From the NCBI GenBank assembly GCA_033675265.1, contig JAUJYZ010000276.1, positions 186,001 through 250,000 on the forward strand: DNA of 64,000 bases, given 5' to 3'. Below, piece by piece: positions 34,958 to 47,500 of the stretch (its first letter is position 1; every line of letters begins with the position of its first letter). A model generated the notes under the pieces. The model was not told the DNA's origin and searched no databases. It saw only the letters and a program-made list of their open reading frames with translations. The translations under genes and the position numbers were made by a program. The DNA comes from Actinostola sp. cb2023. Its lineage: Eukaryota; Cnidaria; Anthozoa; Actiniaria; Actinostolidae.

Positions 34958-36830
34958 ATGGCTCAAAGATTCCATATTTTTGTGCGGTTCAACTCCAGCA
35001 CTAATATCCCAGTGCAAGTAGATGTGTCCTGGAACATTCGACAGTTTAAACAGGAAATTGCCAAGCAACAGAATGTGGACCCTTCTGGAATACGAATAAT
35101 ATTTGCTGGCAGAGAGCTGAAGGACGATGTTACTTTAGGGGTACTGGTGTAACTAGAGTCGTTTTCGTATGACTGGGAAGTAGTTACGGTACGATTTGTG
35201 GCATGTGATGACGGTACCGTGCTGTGACCATGCCATATCTAAAGCATTCTGATTGGTTGAGCAATGATTGTGCGTGCTGTGATTGGTTGAACAGATGTCT
35301 TCGATTCCGTACCGTAACTGTAACTCCGTGCCGTAGATTTTAATTCCCACTCATGTACGAAAATGACTCTATTGTTAGTATTGAATTAAAATACTTACTT
35401 AGAAGTAGACATGCCGTCTTATTAGTGAAAAAATAGTTAACCAGGTAGCATACTCTATTGAGTTATAGAAGCACGCATGAATTGGAAGAAGACCAGAGAA
35501 GTGTTAGGAGTAGACTGTGAACATGTCCGTCCTTTCCCCTCCAGAATCAGTCACACCGAGTTCAGGTAGTCCCGAATGCGTGGAGAATGGGGACGAGTTT
35601 CAGTCTACGTTAGGAGAAGCATGAGGCGTAGGAGATCAAGATAATTTATTATTATTAATCACTGCTAATTCTGTTGTCCAGGATTGTGAGATACCCAACC
35701 AAAGCATCATTCATGCAATCCACGGTGGAACCCTTGGTCTCAGTGTTGATGCAACTACAGTGCCATTGTCTAAGATTGCCTTGAATGATGAAGACACAGC
35801 AGAAGGACCACACCCCATTGACTCCGCCCCTGGTCCAGGTCCTGGAAAATCTGTCCATTACTATGTTTACTGTAGACAGTGTAAAAGTGTACAACCAGGG
35901 AAGCTGAGAGTACGTTGCTCGACATGCAAGGAAGGAACTCTTGTTTTGAACCAGGCAAGTCTGAGATTAATTGTAAATGAAAGAGTCAGTGTAAGAATTA
36001 CAGTACAAGTGACTTAATTGTGATCCAAATTTAAATTCTCCTTTGGATTTCATGGAGTCTACAGGAGAATTTAGATTTTGATCAGGTAAACTGTTAGAAT
36101 CGTTTTCGTATGAGTGGGAAACCGACGGTACGGAGTTACGGTCACGGTACGGAATCGAACACATTGTATTCAACCAATCACAGCATGCAAAATCATTTCT
36201 CAACCAATCAGAATGCTTGGATACCGCACGATGATGGCGCGATACGGTCACCGCACGGCACGAACCGTACCGTAACCACTTCCCACTCACACGAAAACGA
36301 CTCTATTGCACAGACCCCAAGTTCAAATTAACGTAATTAGTTAAATATGCAAATGTTGTAAAGCATGTGTGTAGTGTCCCCTTTGCAGCCATCAGGGATT
36401 TCATCAAGCATTGCATGATGAAATCCCCAATGGCTGCAAAGGAGACTGCAAACCTCGGGGGGGGGGGGGGGGGGGGGGGGGGTGGGGGTACTCCCTTTGT
36501 CCAAGTGGTAGGGGTGATCGGCGGTCGGTTTTGAAAACGACCCCAAAAGGTACGCATAAATGAAAAGAGCTCTTGAAGCCATGTTGATTTCAACCCCTAA
36601 AAGTACGACATATATGACCATATATGGCGAAAAAGTGATTGTGCTGATATCGTTTAATCAGTGCCTGGACAATATCTTTCTTTTGTTCTTTCAATTGACC
36701 CTAAAAGGTACGGACTCATGTTACGTAACTGACTTTTGTGTCGGAACCCTAAAAGGTACAGTACACACAGGAAATATTTTCGACCCTAAAAGGACCGCCG
36801 ATCACCCCTACCACTTGGACAAAGGGAGGT

Positions 36831-36863
<33 letters not shown>

Positions 36864-38529
36864 GCTGCAAACTGTGTTGTGTCAGTATAAATGCATAGTC
36901 TCATGCACACATGTACAAATGTATACATAACACAATCCAGTGGTAGGTTCATTGTTTGTTTGTGTTCCAAATAAAGAAGGTGTGTTTATATGCTACATTT
37001 AGTAACTTCTTTGCAACATACATACAAATGTAGATCTGTAGTTAGCTCTAGCGATCACAAGTCACCATCATTACTAATATGCTAATATTAATATAAAGTA
37101 TCTAGAGCTTACAAAATGTTAAAATCCACTCGGCCCTCAGGACTGTCAAGAAGTCAGACTGGTCAATAATACATGTACATGTACATGTAGGTAGCTTCAT
37201 ATGTCATGTACAATGTACTTAACATTGTATTATATCCCATTGTATGAATGTCATAATCCCTACTATCAGAGATGCCTTGTCTGTCAAAAACCCAATGCAT
37301 GTGCTCTTCCCCCTTCCCTCGTGCTCTCCTCCTCCCTTCCTCATGCTCCCCCCTTCCTCATGCTTTTCCACCCCCTCCCCCCTTGGGCTTAATATTGATA
37401 GCTATGGGTATGATTGACAACATGGTATTGCAGGATCCACAAGGATGGGATGATGTCTTACATGCTGGTAGGATTAAAGGAGTTTGTCAAAAGGGTGGTT
37501 GCCATGGTAAAACAGCAGTAAGTGACATTTTCAAATCACAATATTATTATTTTACATGTCATGATCTGCCTCGAACCCAGTCGCTTCTTCGGAGGGGAAG
37601 AGAAGGGGGAACGAGAAAGTGAAATTTGCTCCCCAGTTCTTCTTTTCGCTTTCTCGTCCCCCCGCCCCTTCCGTCATCTCCCCCCTCCACCTCCGAAGAA
37701 GCGACTGGATTCGAGGCAGTGTCATGATTGATAAAGAGTTCAAGGACTGGAGAGAATATAATCAATGTACAAAAACATTGAACAACATTTTAATATTGGG
37801 GGATAGGATTTGTCAATGAGTATGAAGTATTGAAGAAGGCTCGAAAACCCAACCCTGATTGGCAGAACAGATACCTTTTGAATTTCTTCACAGGAATTCT
37901 ACTTTAAATGTGGGTCACACCCTTCATCTGAAGATGAAAGATCTGTGGCTTTATACCTGATTAGGACAAACATCAGAAATGTTCCTTGTTTGGCATGTGA
38001 TGAGATCATGTAAGTAGAAACTAATCTAAACACCATTCATTTTCAGGCCTCCTTAAAAGCGGCCTATAAAGGCCTGCGCAAATGTTCCTGATATTGTTGG
38101 CTAACAACTTGGAACATCATATAGTTATGATCCAGGCCGAAATCACAGTGATTTGTGTGGGGAAATTATATATTCAACTGGCCATATCTCAGCCGCTATT
38201 TAACTGATTGCTCTCAAATTTGTCATGTAAGCTTCTTTATTGATGTTCTTTCGAAATCGGGGAACGAAAGTTGATAAAGCGAAAATTCTTGTTTTCGTGA
38301 CGTCACACTTCGGTACTCTAGTCAGTATGGATTATTAGTATTAAATTATTTGATATGATTATTATATAGGGATCCTGTGTTAGTGTTTCCATGTGATGTT
38401 GGACATGCTATATGCTTGGAATGCTTTGGATTGTACTGTACAACCAGACTAAATGACAGACAATTTGTACAGACTGAAGACTATGGCTACACATTACCCT
38501 GTCCTGGTAACACTGGTAGGTATGACACC

Positions 38530-38567
<38 letters not shown>

Positions 38568-41500
38568 ACTCCCTTTGTTCAAGTGGTAGGGGTGATCGGC
38601 GGTCCTTTTAGGGTCGAAAATATTTCCTGTGTGTACCTTTTAGGGTTCCGACACAAGAGTCAGTTACGTAACACGAGTCCGTACCTTTTAGGGTCAATTA
38701 AAAGAACAGAAGAAAGATATTGTCCAGGCACTGATTAAACGATATCAGCACAATCACTTTTTCGCCATATATGGTCATATATGTCGTACCTTTTCTAAAG
38801 GGGTTGAAATCAACATGGCTTCAAGAGCTCTTTTAATTTATGCGTACCTTTTGGGGTCATTTTCAAAACCGACCGCCGATCACCCCTACCACTTGGACAA
38901 AGGGAGTAGACCCCCCCCCCCTCCCCGGCCGGTGGGGGGGGGGGGGGGGGGGGGTGGGGGGGGTATGACATAGCTATCGTGGATCGTACTGCTTAATTGG
39001 AGGTTGGATTTGAATAATTACATGAGCAAACGGGCTCGTGCCAAGATAGATTTGATATTAAATAATATTTCAATAAAAAAGTTGCGATCTTTGACCTGTA
39101 TATTGTAAAGTTAAAAATCATTTTATTATGTACGTAACTCGAAAAAGTGTTTGTCGAGTTTTAGGATCGAGTTACGGAGTTACGGCGTAACTCGAAAATA
39201 AAGTTTCGCTTCCCCAACTTCGAGTTCCGTAACTCGATTTTGTAATTGTCGATGACTGCACCAATGTTTGTCATCGAATGTCAAAGTGGGCGTTGTCTAA
39301 AATATGGGTCTGTCCGAGCGCGTAACTCGAAACGCGCGTAACTCGGAGCGCGTAACTCGAAGAAAACCCTATCTCTTGGATGTGGGTGTTTTTAATACCT
39401 AGTAGGGGGTCATGTAGCCTGCGAATACAGCCGCTTTTTGGCGGTCGCGCAACCGCCAAAACGCGACCGCCAAAAAGCGGCTGCATGTATTCCACAGTCT
39501 AGGGATCCTACTGTGTCTTTCTGATTCACCTACGGTAGAGACTGAGTGTGTGTCATTGCCTCTGGTACCAGGGTATACGGAGTTACTGTCACGGTACAGA
39601 ATCGTAGACATCTATTCAACCAATCACAGCGCGCAAAATCATTGCTAAAATAGCATTCAGAACAATCATTCAGAATGCTTGAATATGCACGGCACGAACC
39701 GTACTGTAACTACTTCCCACTCATACGAAAACGACTATATAATAATGATGAACTGTTTTTTACTGACTCAATGATGATATTTATATGACTCAATGATGAT
39801 GATTATAATTATTATTATGGTGGAATTCTCCAGTTTCGAGTTTGTTTAGACACCGCTGTACTCCTTGACAAAAGACGCGTTTGCTCAGGCTTAGCCTCAA
39901 TCCAGAGAATAACCCGTGCAATTAAAAATGGTTTCTATATTGTTGAATGTCAACACTTTTTCGCGTTCTCGTTGGTATTTGTGAATAATTTACACTGAAT
40001 TGAGGCTAAGCCTGAGCAAATGCGTCTTTTGTCAAGGACAGCGCTCATCGCTTAACAACTCGAAACTGGAGTATTGATAACATATACATTGTACATATAT
40101 TTTCGTGAACGTAAAATCCAAGCAGGAATTCCCAATGTTAGGACGGTGAGAACCTTTAATTTGGGTACACTTTTTTTATTTTGACTAAAAAATCCGCTTA
40201 AAAGTGCTTATGAAGCTTATTTTTTTATTTTGAAAATTGATTACATATAAAGTGAATAATGGGATGATTCAGTATTTGGTGATTTGAGCTTCGCATTGGC
40301 GAGTTATAAAGGTTTGAAATCGTGATATGCTAATTCGGTGACGTCAAAGGAGGCATTTGCTGTAACTTATTTACATTTTTTGAAGTAGCATTCTTTTCTG
40401 AAATAGCAAAAAAGTTTAACATCATTTATATAAGTTGTAGAAAACTTTTTTCCAGATTAAAAAATGTCAATGATTTGCAAAGGGGCGCTTTTGTATAATA
40501 ATAATAATAATAATAAATATTTATAAAGCGCTCATAGCGAAAGTTCTGAGCGCTGAATACAAAGATATATAAAAAAAATATATATAATAAATGATATAAT
40601 ATATATAATAAATGATGCCTCCTTTGACGTCACCGAATTAGCATATCACGATTTCAAACCTTTATAACTCGCAAATGCGAAGCTCAAATCACAAAACACT
40701 GAAACATCCCACTATTCATTTCATATGTAATCGATTTTCAAAATAAAAAAATAAGCTTCATAAGCACTTTAACGTAACAGCCAGCGTATGCACTTTTGAT
40801 ATTAGCGATTTCCAAAGGAATACTATTAACTTTTTCCTTAAATTGGGTCTATATTTCAGTGACAAATCCTTGGAAAGGGTATGAATTTTCCACTGAATTC
40901 TTCATCCTTAAATAGGGTCAGGATTTCGACATCCCGGGGGCACACCCCTATCCTAAATTTCCGGGAGTATCCCCCCGGAGGTGAGAATTTCAGTGCCAAT
41001 CCCTTCTTTAAACTATTTGGTTGTTATTTAGTTCATAACAGTATATAGTACAATGTAGAAAACTGGAACTCTAAATAACTAAATGAATAAGTGAAACGAC
41101 TTAGAGTGCAATTTAGAAAAGCTTGAAAACTAAATAACTAATTAGTACTAAATAGCACTAATGAAACAATAGAAATAGCACTATTTAGTACTATTTAAAG
41201 TTAGTACTATTTCACGCTTTTCTAAATTGCACTCTGTCCGCGAACATAACTGAATAGGTGAAATACTAAATAGTCTATTCCTTTCAAAATGTACACAAAA
41301 GAGGGCATCATATATTCGTTACACCTGTTTTCAGAAACGTCTTATTTCAAATAGTAAAATGTCAAAGGGAATATTTATCACCATTTGTCTGTGATAACAG
41401 AAACTTGACACATACAATTCTATTTCGTAGGTCCTACGAATATGCCTTCAGCATGGCTGCTACAAGTTACTGCATTTATTTCTAATAAATGATTATTCCT

Positions 41501-44500
41501 TTTTCATTTTACTACTTCACATAGGACAACGTTTCTGAAAACAGGAGTGCTTACCATTTACTGGAAAAACCGGAAATTCTGGTTGGAAAAACAAATGGTA
41601 TGTGCCATTCCGATCGGAAAGTTCCGAAAAACTCAGTCTAGCGATTGAGGTAATCCACTTTTTCCCGCTCTTTTCGGTTTTTCCGTAGACGCGTGTACCA
41701 TTAGACGAAGTTTTCCTGAACTTTCCGAACAAAATGACACATACCTTTTTTTTTTCAACCGGAATTTCCAGTTTTTTTCCGAGTAAATGGTAAGCACTCC
41801 AGGTGTGTTACTCCAAGATCATTTACCAGATGCCTCTGGTCTGAATAGGCGACCAATCTCTTTAATAACGTTAAGCGTAAATTCTTGATACCGCTTTTCC
41901 GCTTCTGCTTGTTGCTGGAATAGTCTATCAAATAACTCCTCTTCGCGTTTGCGTCTTTCGTCCATAAACTCTCGAACTATCGTGAGCAGTTTCTCATCGT
42001 CTTTTGCCTGTCTCGTAACCTTGACAACCTTGAAAGGCCGTGGATTCTTACGTAGCTTCTTCTTTTGTACCATCCCCGTCTTATATGGCTTGCTGCTGTC
42101 CAATACACTATGGCTGGTTGCGTAGCCGTTTCGCTGGTCGGGCTCATGCAGTGTGTGCATCCCGTGCGTATGTAAAGCCGACAAGGACAGGTGATTTGGT
42201 GGCATGTTGATGGCGTTTGTACTTCGAAACGAAGACAGTACCATACTCGGACCAGCAAAGCCAGTAGCAACCACTGGACTAGCAACCACTGTAGTGGCAG
42301 GGGTGGTTACTGTCGCGGTGGCTAAGCTGACTTCCGGCCTTTCCATTACCTGTACTTCCGCCGGAAGTTGCAGCGTCACACTGTTGTCCTCCTTCGCTTC
42401 TTGTTCGTCGAGTTCACCACTGAGTTGATTGGAATCATCGTGTTGCTCAGACTTATTGATGATGCCGTCAATGGTGTCGAAGAACGGGAACAGTTGCCTG
42501 CTGTTCTGTCCAGGGTACTCGCCTTTGGTTCGTTTGTAGTCTGCCACGATGTTCTTGATGCGTATTTTACACTGCGCGCCAGTCCTGGGACCAAGCCCCA
42601 ATGAGCCGTTCATTTGACACCGGTTGTTGAATTCACCTGAGATGATTTCCCAGTCTTTGAAATTTCGTTTTTTACACTTCAGAGACGAGTAACGAGTTCC
42701 CCAGATCTCCAGTAAGTGACGCGTCTCCACGTCGGTCCAACGTGATGAGTTGATGACGCATGCGGTACGAACTTGTGTTGTTTCACCTGTCTTTCTCTCG
42801 ACCATGATGTACTGCATATCAGATAGAAGTATATAATCGTGTAGGTACTGAGGAAATTGGATCGAGTTCCCAGGGTGTGGAACAGTTTGCAAAATGAAGG
42901 GAGGTGCGAATGAAACCATAATATAATAACTCAAAATATCCCAAATATCCATGGGTCAAAACTAGACCCCCAAAGTAGACCCCAAAGTACTCAGACCCCC
43001 AAATACCCATGGACAACCTACAATCGTTTGCAAATTGTTTTGGCACCTACTGACAAAATAGGAAACTTGAAACTGACGTAACTTTTATCTTTCAACCCCC
43101 CGTCCCCCCCCCCCCCCCCCAAATACTGTCGAAAATGCCGACTCCGAGGTATATGTATATCATGTTGAAGAACACCTCAACATTGTTTTAGGGGGAGGGG
43201 AGAAGGATGATTGGTCACTAAAATAAACGTTGAAACATTTTCATCCCCGTTTTTTTAGGGGTACCAGACCCCCCAAATATCATGCATGGTCAAAGTAGAA
43301 CCCAAAAAGTACCCAGACCCCCCAAATACCCATGGTCAAAACTAGACTACCAAATACCCATGCTAGACCCCCAGATACCAATGGTCAAAACTAGACTACC
43401 AAATACCCATGCTAGACCCCCAGATACCAATGGTCAAAAACTAGACTACCAAATACCCATGCTAGACCCCCAAATACCCATGGTCAAAACTAGACTACCA
43501 AATACCCATGCTAGACCCCCAAATACCCATGGTCAAAAACTAGACTACCAAATACCCATGCTAGACCCCCAAATACCCATGGTCAAAACTAGACTACCAA
43601 ATACCCATGCTAGACCCCCAAATACCCATGGTCAAAACTAGACTACCAAATACCCATGCTAGACCCCCAGATACCAATGGTCAAAACTAGACTACCAAAT
43701 ACCCATGCTAGACCCCCAAATACCCATGGTCAAAACTAGACTACCAAATACCCATGCTAGACCCCCAAATACCCATGGTCAAAACTAGACTACCAAATAC
43801 CCATGCTAGACCCCCAAATACCCATGGTCAAAACTAGACTACCAAATACCCATGCTAGACCCCCAGATACCAATGGTCAAAACTAGACTACCAAATACCC
43901 ATGCTAGACCCCCAGATACCAATGGTCAAAACTAGACTACCAAATACCCATGCTAGACCCCCAGATACCAATGGTCAAAACTAGACCACCAAATACCCAT
44001 GCTAGACCCCCAAATACCAATGGTCAAAACTAGACCCCCAAATACCCATGCTAGACTCCCAAATACCCATGGTCAAAACTAGACCCCCAAATACCCATGC
44101 TAGACCCCCAAATACCCGTGGTCAAAACTAGACTACCAAATACCCATGCTAGACCCCCAAATACCCATGGTCAAAACTAGACTACCAAATACCCATGCTA
44201 GACCCCCAAAGTACCGTTGTTTCTTACCTGACCTGAAGCTGTTCTGCCTACTTCCGGTGTATGCACATCGACTTGTATGATATTACGTTCGCCGTGGGTC
44301 CTGAAATCAAAGGTTGCTGAAAATTATGAATACAGCGTGCGTTTCAGTTTTCGTCATTGTATAAGATGACGTTATACACCTATTTCAAAAAACGTTGGCA
44401 TCTGAAATCTGAATCTGGGACCTCGTAGCCACACTATTCGCCAATGCAGGCCTTCGCCTATTGGTCATGGCATATTCCAGTAATTACAAGATAGATCTCA

Positions 44501-47500
44501 CAACTTATACCCACAATAATAATAACGTTTTTGTGCATTACAATCCCTCTCGGTCTCAGATTTCAGATTCAGATTTCAGATGCCAACGTTTTTTGAAATA
44601 GGTGTATACAGTCCTTCTCAAAAAGGTTGTCCAGATGAAAAGACTACAATACTACAATAAAGTCACGTGATTCATAATGTTTTCAATTTCCTCGCGTGGA
44701 ATTTCAATTTGAGATGCAAAAGTACACGGCATTGTGAGAACTGAATGTAATGGCGCTGGTATCAACTCGCAGTTCCGCGCGCAGAAATTGAAAACATAAT
44801 GAATCACGTGACTTTATTATAGTATTGTAGTCTTTTCATCTGGACAACCTTTTTGAGAATTGCATAATCGTTGTCGGGTTGAAAATCATGAAAGCTATGA
44901 CCAAAAGGAATTCTGGGAAATTAAAACTCTCAAATAACACCGTCAAATCATCTACCTTTTTATGCAGACGTGTAGGATCTTAGTTAAATAGCTCATATAC
45001 CTTCAAAACTACGAGAACATTGAATATATCTGTATGTAATGCGGGTCATGAACTGATTTCCCATCCATCCTTGCGGTCTCAGCTTCTATGATTTATGATT
45101 TTCAACCCGACAACGATTATGCAATTAGCTATATGTCCGTTCAGCTTGGGAGATGAGATCAGAGAAGAAGTGAAGTGTATAAAGTCGAACCTCTCCACAA
45201 CGACCACCTCGGGACAACATTTTGCGGCCGTTGTGTAGAGGTTGAAATGACAATGAGTGTATGGGCTTTCTGGTTACCGGGACAAAAAACCGTAGAGACA
45301 CACGATGCCAACTTTTCTTGCAATGTTGCGCGCAACAAGTTTTTTTGGGGTGTCGTGAACACGATGCTCGATCCTACTTCTGCAAATGTTGCGCGCAGCG
45401 TTGCAAGAAAGTCCGGGCCTTTACTGAAAGACGTCATTTCCGGTCTCGTGAGGAATGGCCATGGGGGCAGTTTTGTCCCTCAGTCGAAGGCAAACTAGAC
45501 GCTCTTCTAGCGTGAAGTCGGGCTTCTAAATGAAATGTAGCCTATTTGAACTAAATATAGATACATCTGTTTTCAAAAACGTTGTCCATTTACAAAATAG
45601 TAAATAGTAAAAAGGAATTAATTAGAGACAAAAGAAATGCACTCAAGCTGAACTCTGGCTCATTGTTTCTCTAGTTAATTCCTTTCTACTATTTACTATT
45701 TTGTATTTTGTAAATGGACAACGTTTTTGAAAACAGGTGTATCTTATAGTGCGATTAAAACAGTGTTTGGTTGCTCGTCGTTGCGTGATTCGAGCTCGAT
45801 TAGAACATGCTTTCCTTGCAATTTCACAAACTCAGCGAATCATGAATGACAATGACATAGTTTATTTGTTACCATAAATATATCCATACAAATACAAATA
45901 CCGCATACATAAACTAGACATCGCAGAGTGATTAAACAATGTTTGGATGAAGTGTAAATATGGGTTTACCTCCGACGGTTATCGGTCGGCTGAAAACCTT
46001 ACAACTGTTCTTCACCGCCGGCTGCGTGTATCAACTCACTTCGATTCGTTTTTTAAAGTTCTAAAGATCTCTAAACCCTTTGCAGTACTGGTACTGGATT
46101 GATAAATCCGTATCTCTATGAACTAGACTAATGCATCAAACAAGTAGCAAGGTAATTCATTTACGCACTATGGTTTAGAATGATCATAAAGTATTGTATA
46201 TGTACAATAATCAAATCTCCCAGCACAAGAATAGCTTTTGCTAGCTAGAATATCACAATCATCAAGAGTATTTACCATGTCAGTTCTACTGAATACATGA
46301 AATTCCATACACAGGACGTGACGAGATAAACGATGTGCGATGTCTCGTTCTGATAAGCCATGTGGTTTGAGCATGCGCTGTAGAACCCAGTTGGCGGTTT
46401 GAAGCCTATAAAGACGAAGAATACGACCGCTCTGCATTTTTAGTGTCGGGTCTTCCACAGGAAGCCCGACTAATAATGAAATTCAAGGAAACAGCTGATT
46501 TATATCCTTCAGTGAGTAACGCTTCACTAAAACTGCTTGATTTGACGTCGATTATTGAGTCACCGAGATCCCGTGTTGCGTTACATAAATCACGTGACGA
46601 ATTGAAACTGAATCGTTCGGTAAACTACTGTGAACTAACATGTGTTTCCTCCGTATGTTTGCCACTTTATCGCTTAGAAAACCATTCCTATTGAATAAAT
46701 ATGACACTCAGAACCCTAAGCGGGTCCATTCTGTTACGAATGGCCTTAAATTATGTGATGTTTGTCTCTGAATCGAATCGAATCATTATGTATTCAAACC
46801 AAATCCTAAACTCAATGCATGTTTAATTATCTTGAGTCAGATCGAGAGATCGAGTCTTCGTATTTATACTACATTACTAAAATGTTGTGTTGTGTTTAAG
46901 TCTGTCATGTTTATCTGCAACATTTCTGGATTTGTACTCGTAGTATTCTTCTCTACGTGGCTAGTACGGTTAGTAATTACAATTCACGTCTAAAATGACT
47001 GATCTATATCGGTTCATGATTGAGTTTCTAGTTTATCGTTAAGCGAAGTTTTACTCAAGGTTCAGACTCAGTGATTAACATAGGCTCTAGCTCTCTAATT
47101 CTCCGTTGAAGAAAGAGTATTTATACTTACACGGGGCCTGCTAAGCCGTATATTCTTTGCGGATCCTGTTTCAAATGGGCCATGCTAGCTCGATCTAATC
47201 CAGTGGAACCGTATATAAACCTTGATCGACTACCGTTCAATTCAACACTATAAAATCTGGCAACTTCTTCACCCTCAATGAAAATCCGTTTTTGGTGAAT
47301 TAGAATCTAGTTTGAGTAGAGTAATCTTGATTATCTCCGCAATGTCAAAGCGTTGTTGATCTGGCCGTAATACAATGCCGGTGTTGATCATATATTTACA
47401 TACATTTGCAAGTGGATCGATTTCACACATGATTGACGGGCAGTGGGTGATGACGTATTTAACTGTGTTGTTTCCATAGAAACAGTGACAAAATGATGCA

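Larger units (their letters stand above)
35955..37433 (+). other. Parkin intron 2 with GC-AG splice sites
   Basis: Exon 2 ends AACCAG followed by gcaagt; exon 3 begins after ttgcag. The junction reads [13 protein letters not shown], as expected for parkin. No GT donor nearby keeps the frame. CAG|GCAAGT is the usual strong context of rare GC donors. Confidence 0.85.

Noticed and set aside
42805..42952. N-terminal extension ([10 protein letters not shown]...) of the SANT frame
   Set aside because: An AG acceptor at 42812-42813 and two phase-matched upstream exons explain the frame better; the extension runs into degraded minisatellite units and has no protein-like character.
43282..43641. Pro/Asn-rich repeat protein
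   Set aside because: Translation of the 49-bp minisatellite in the intron of the SANT gene.
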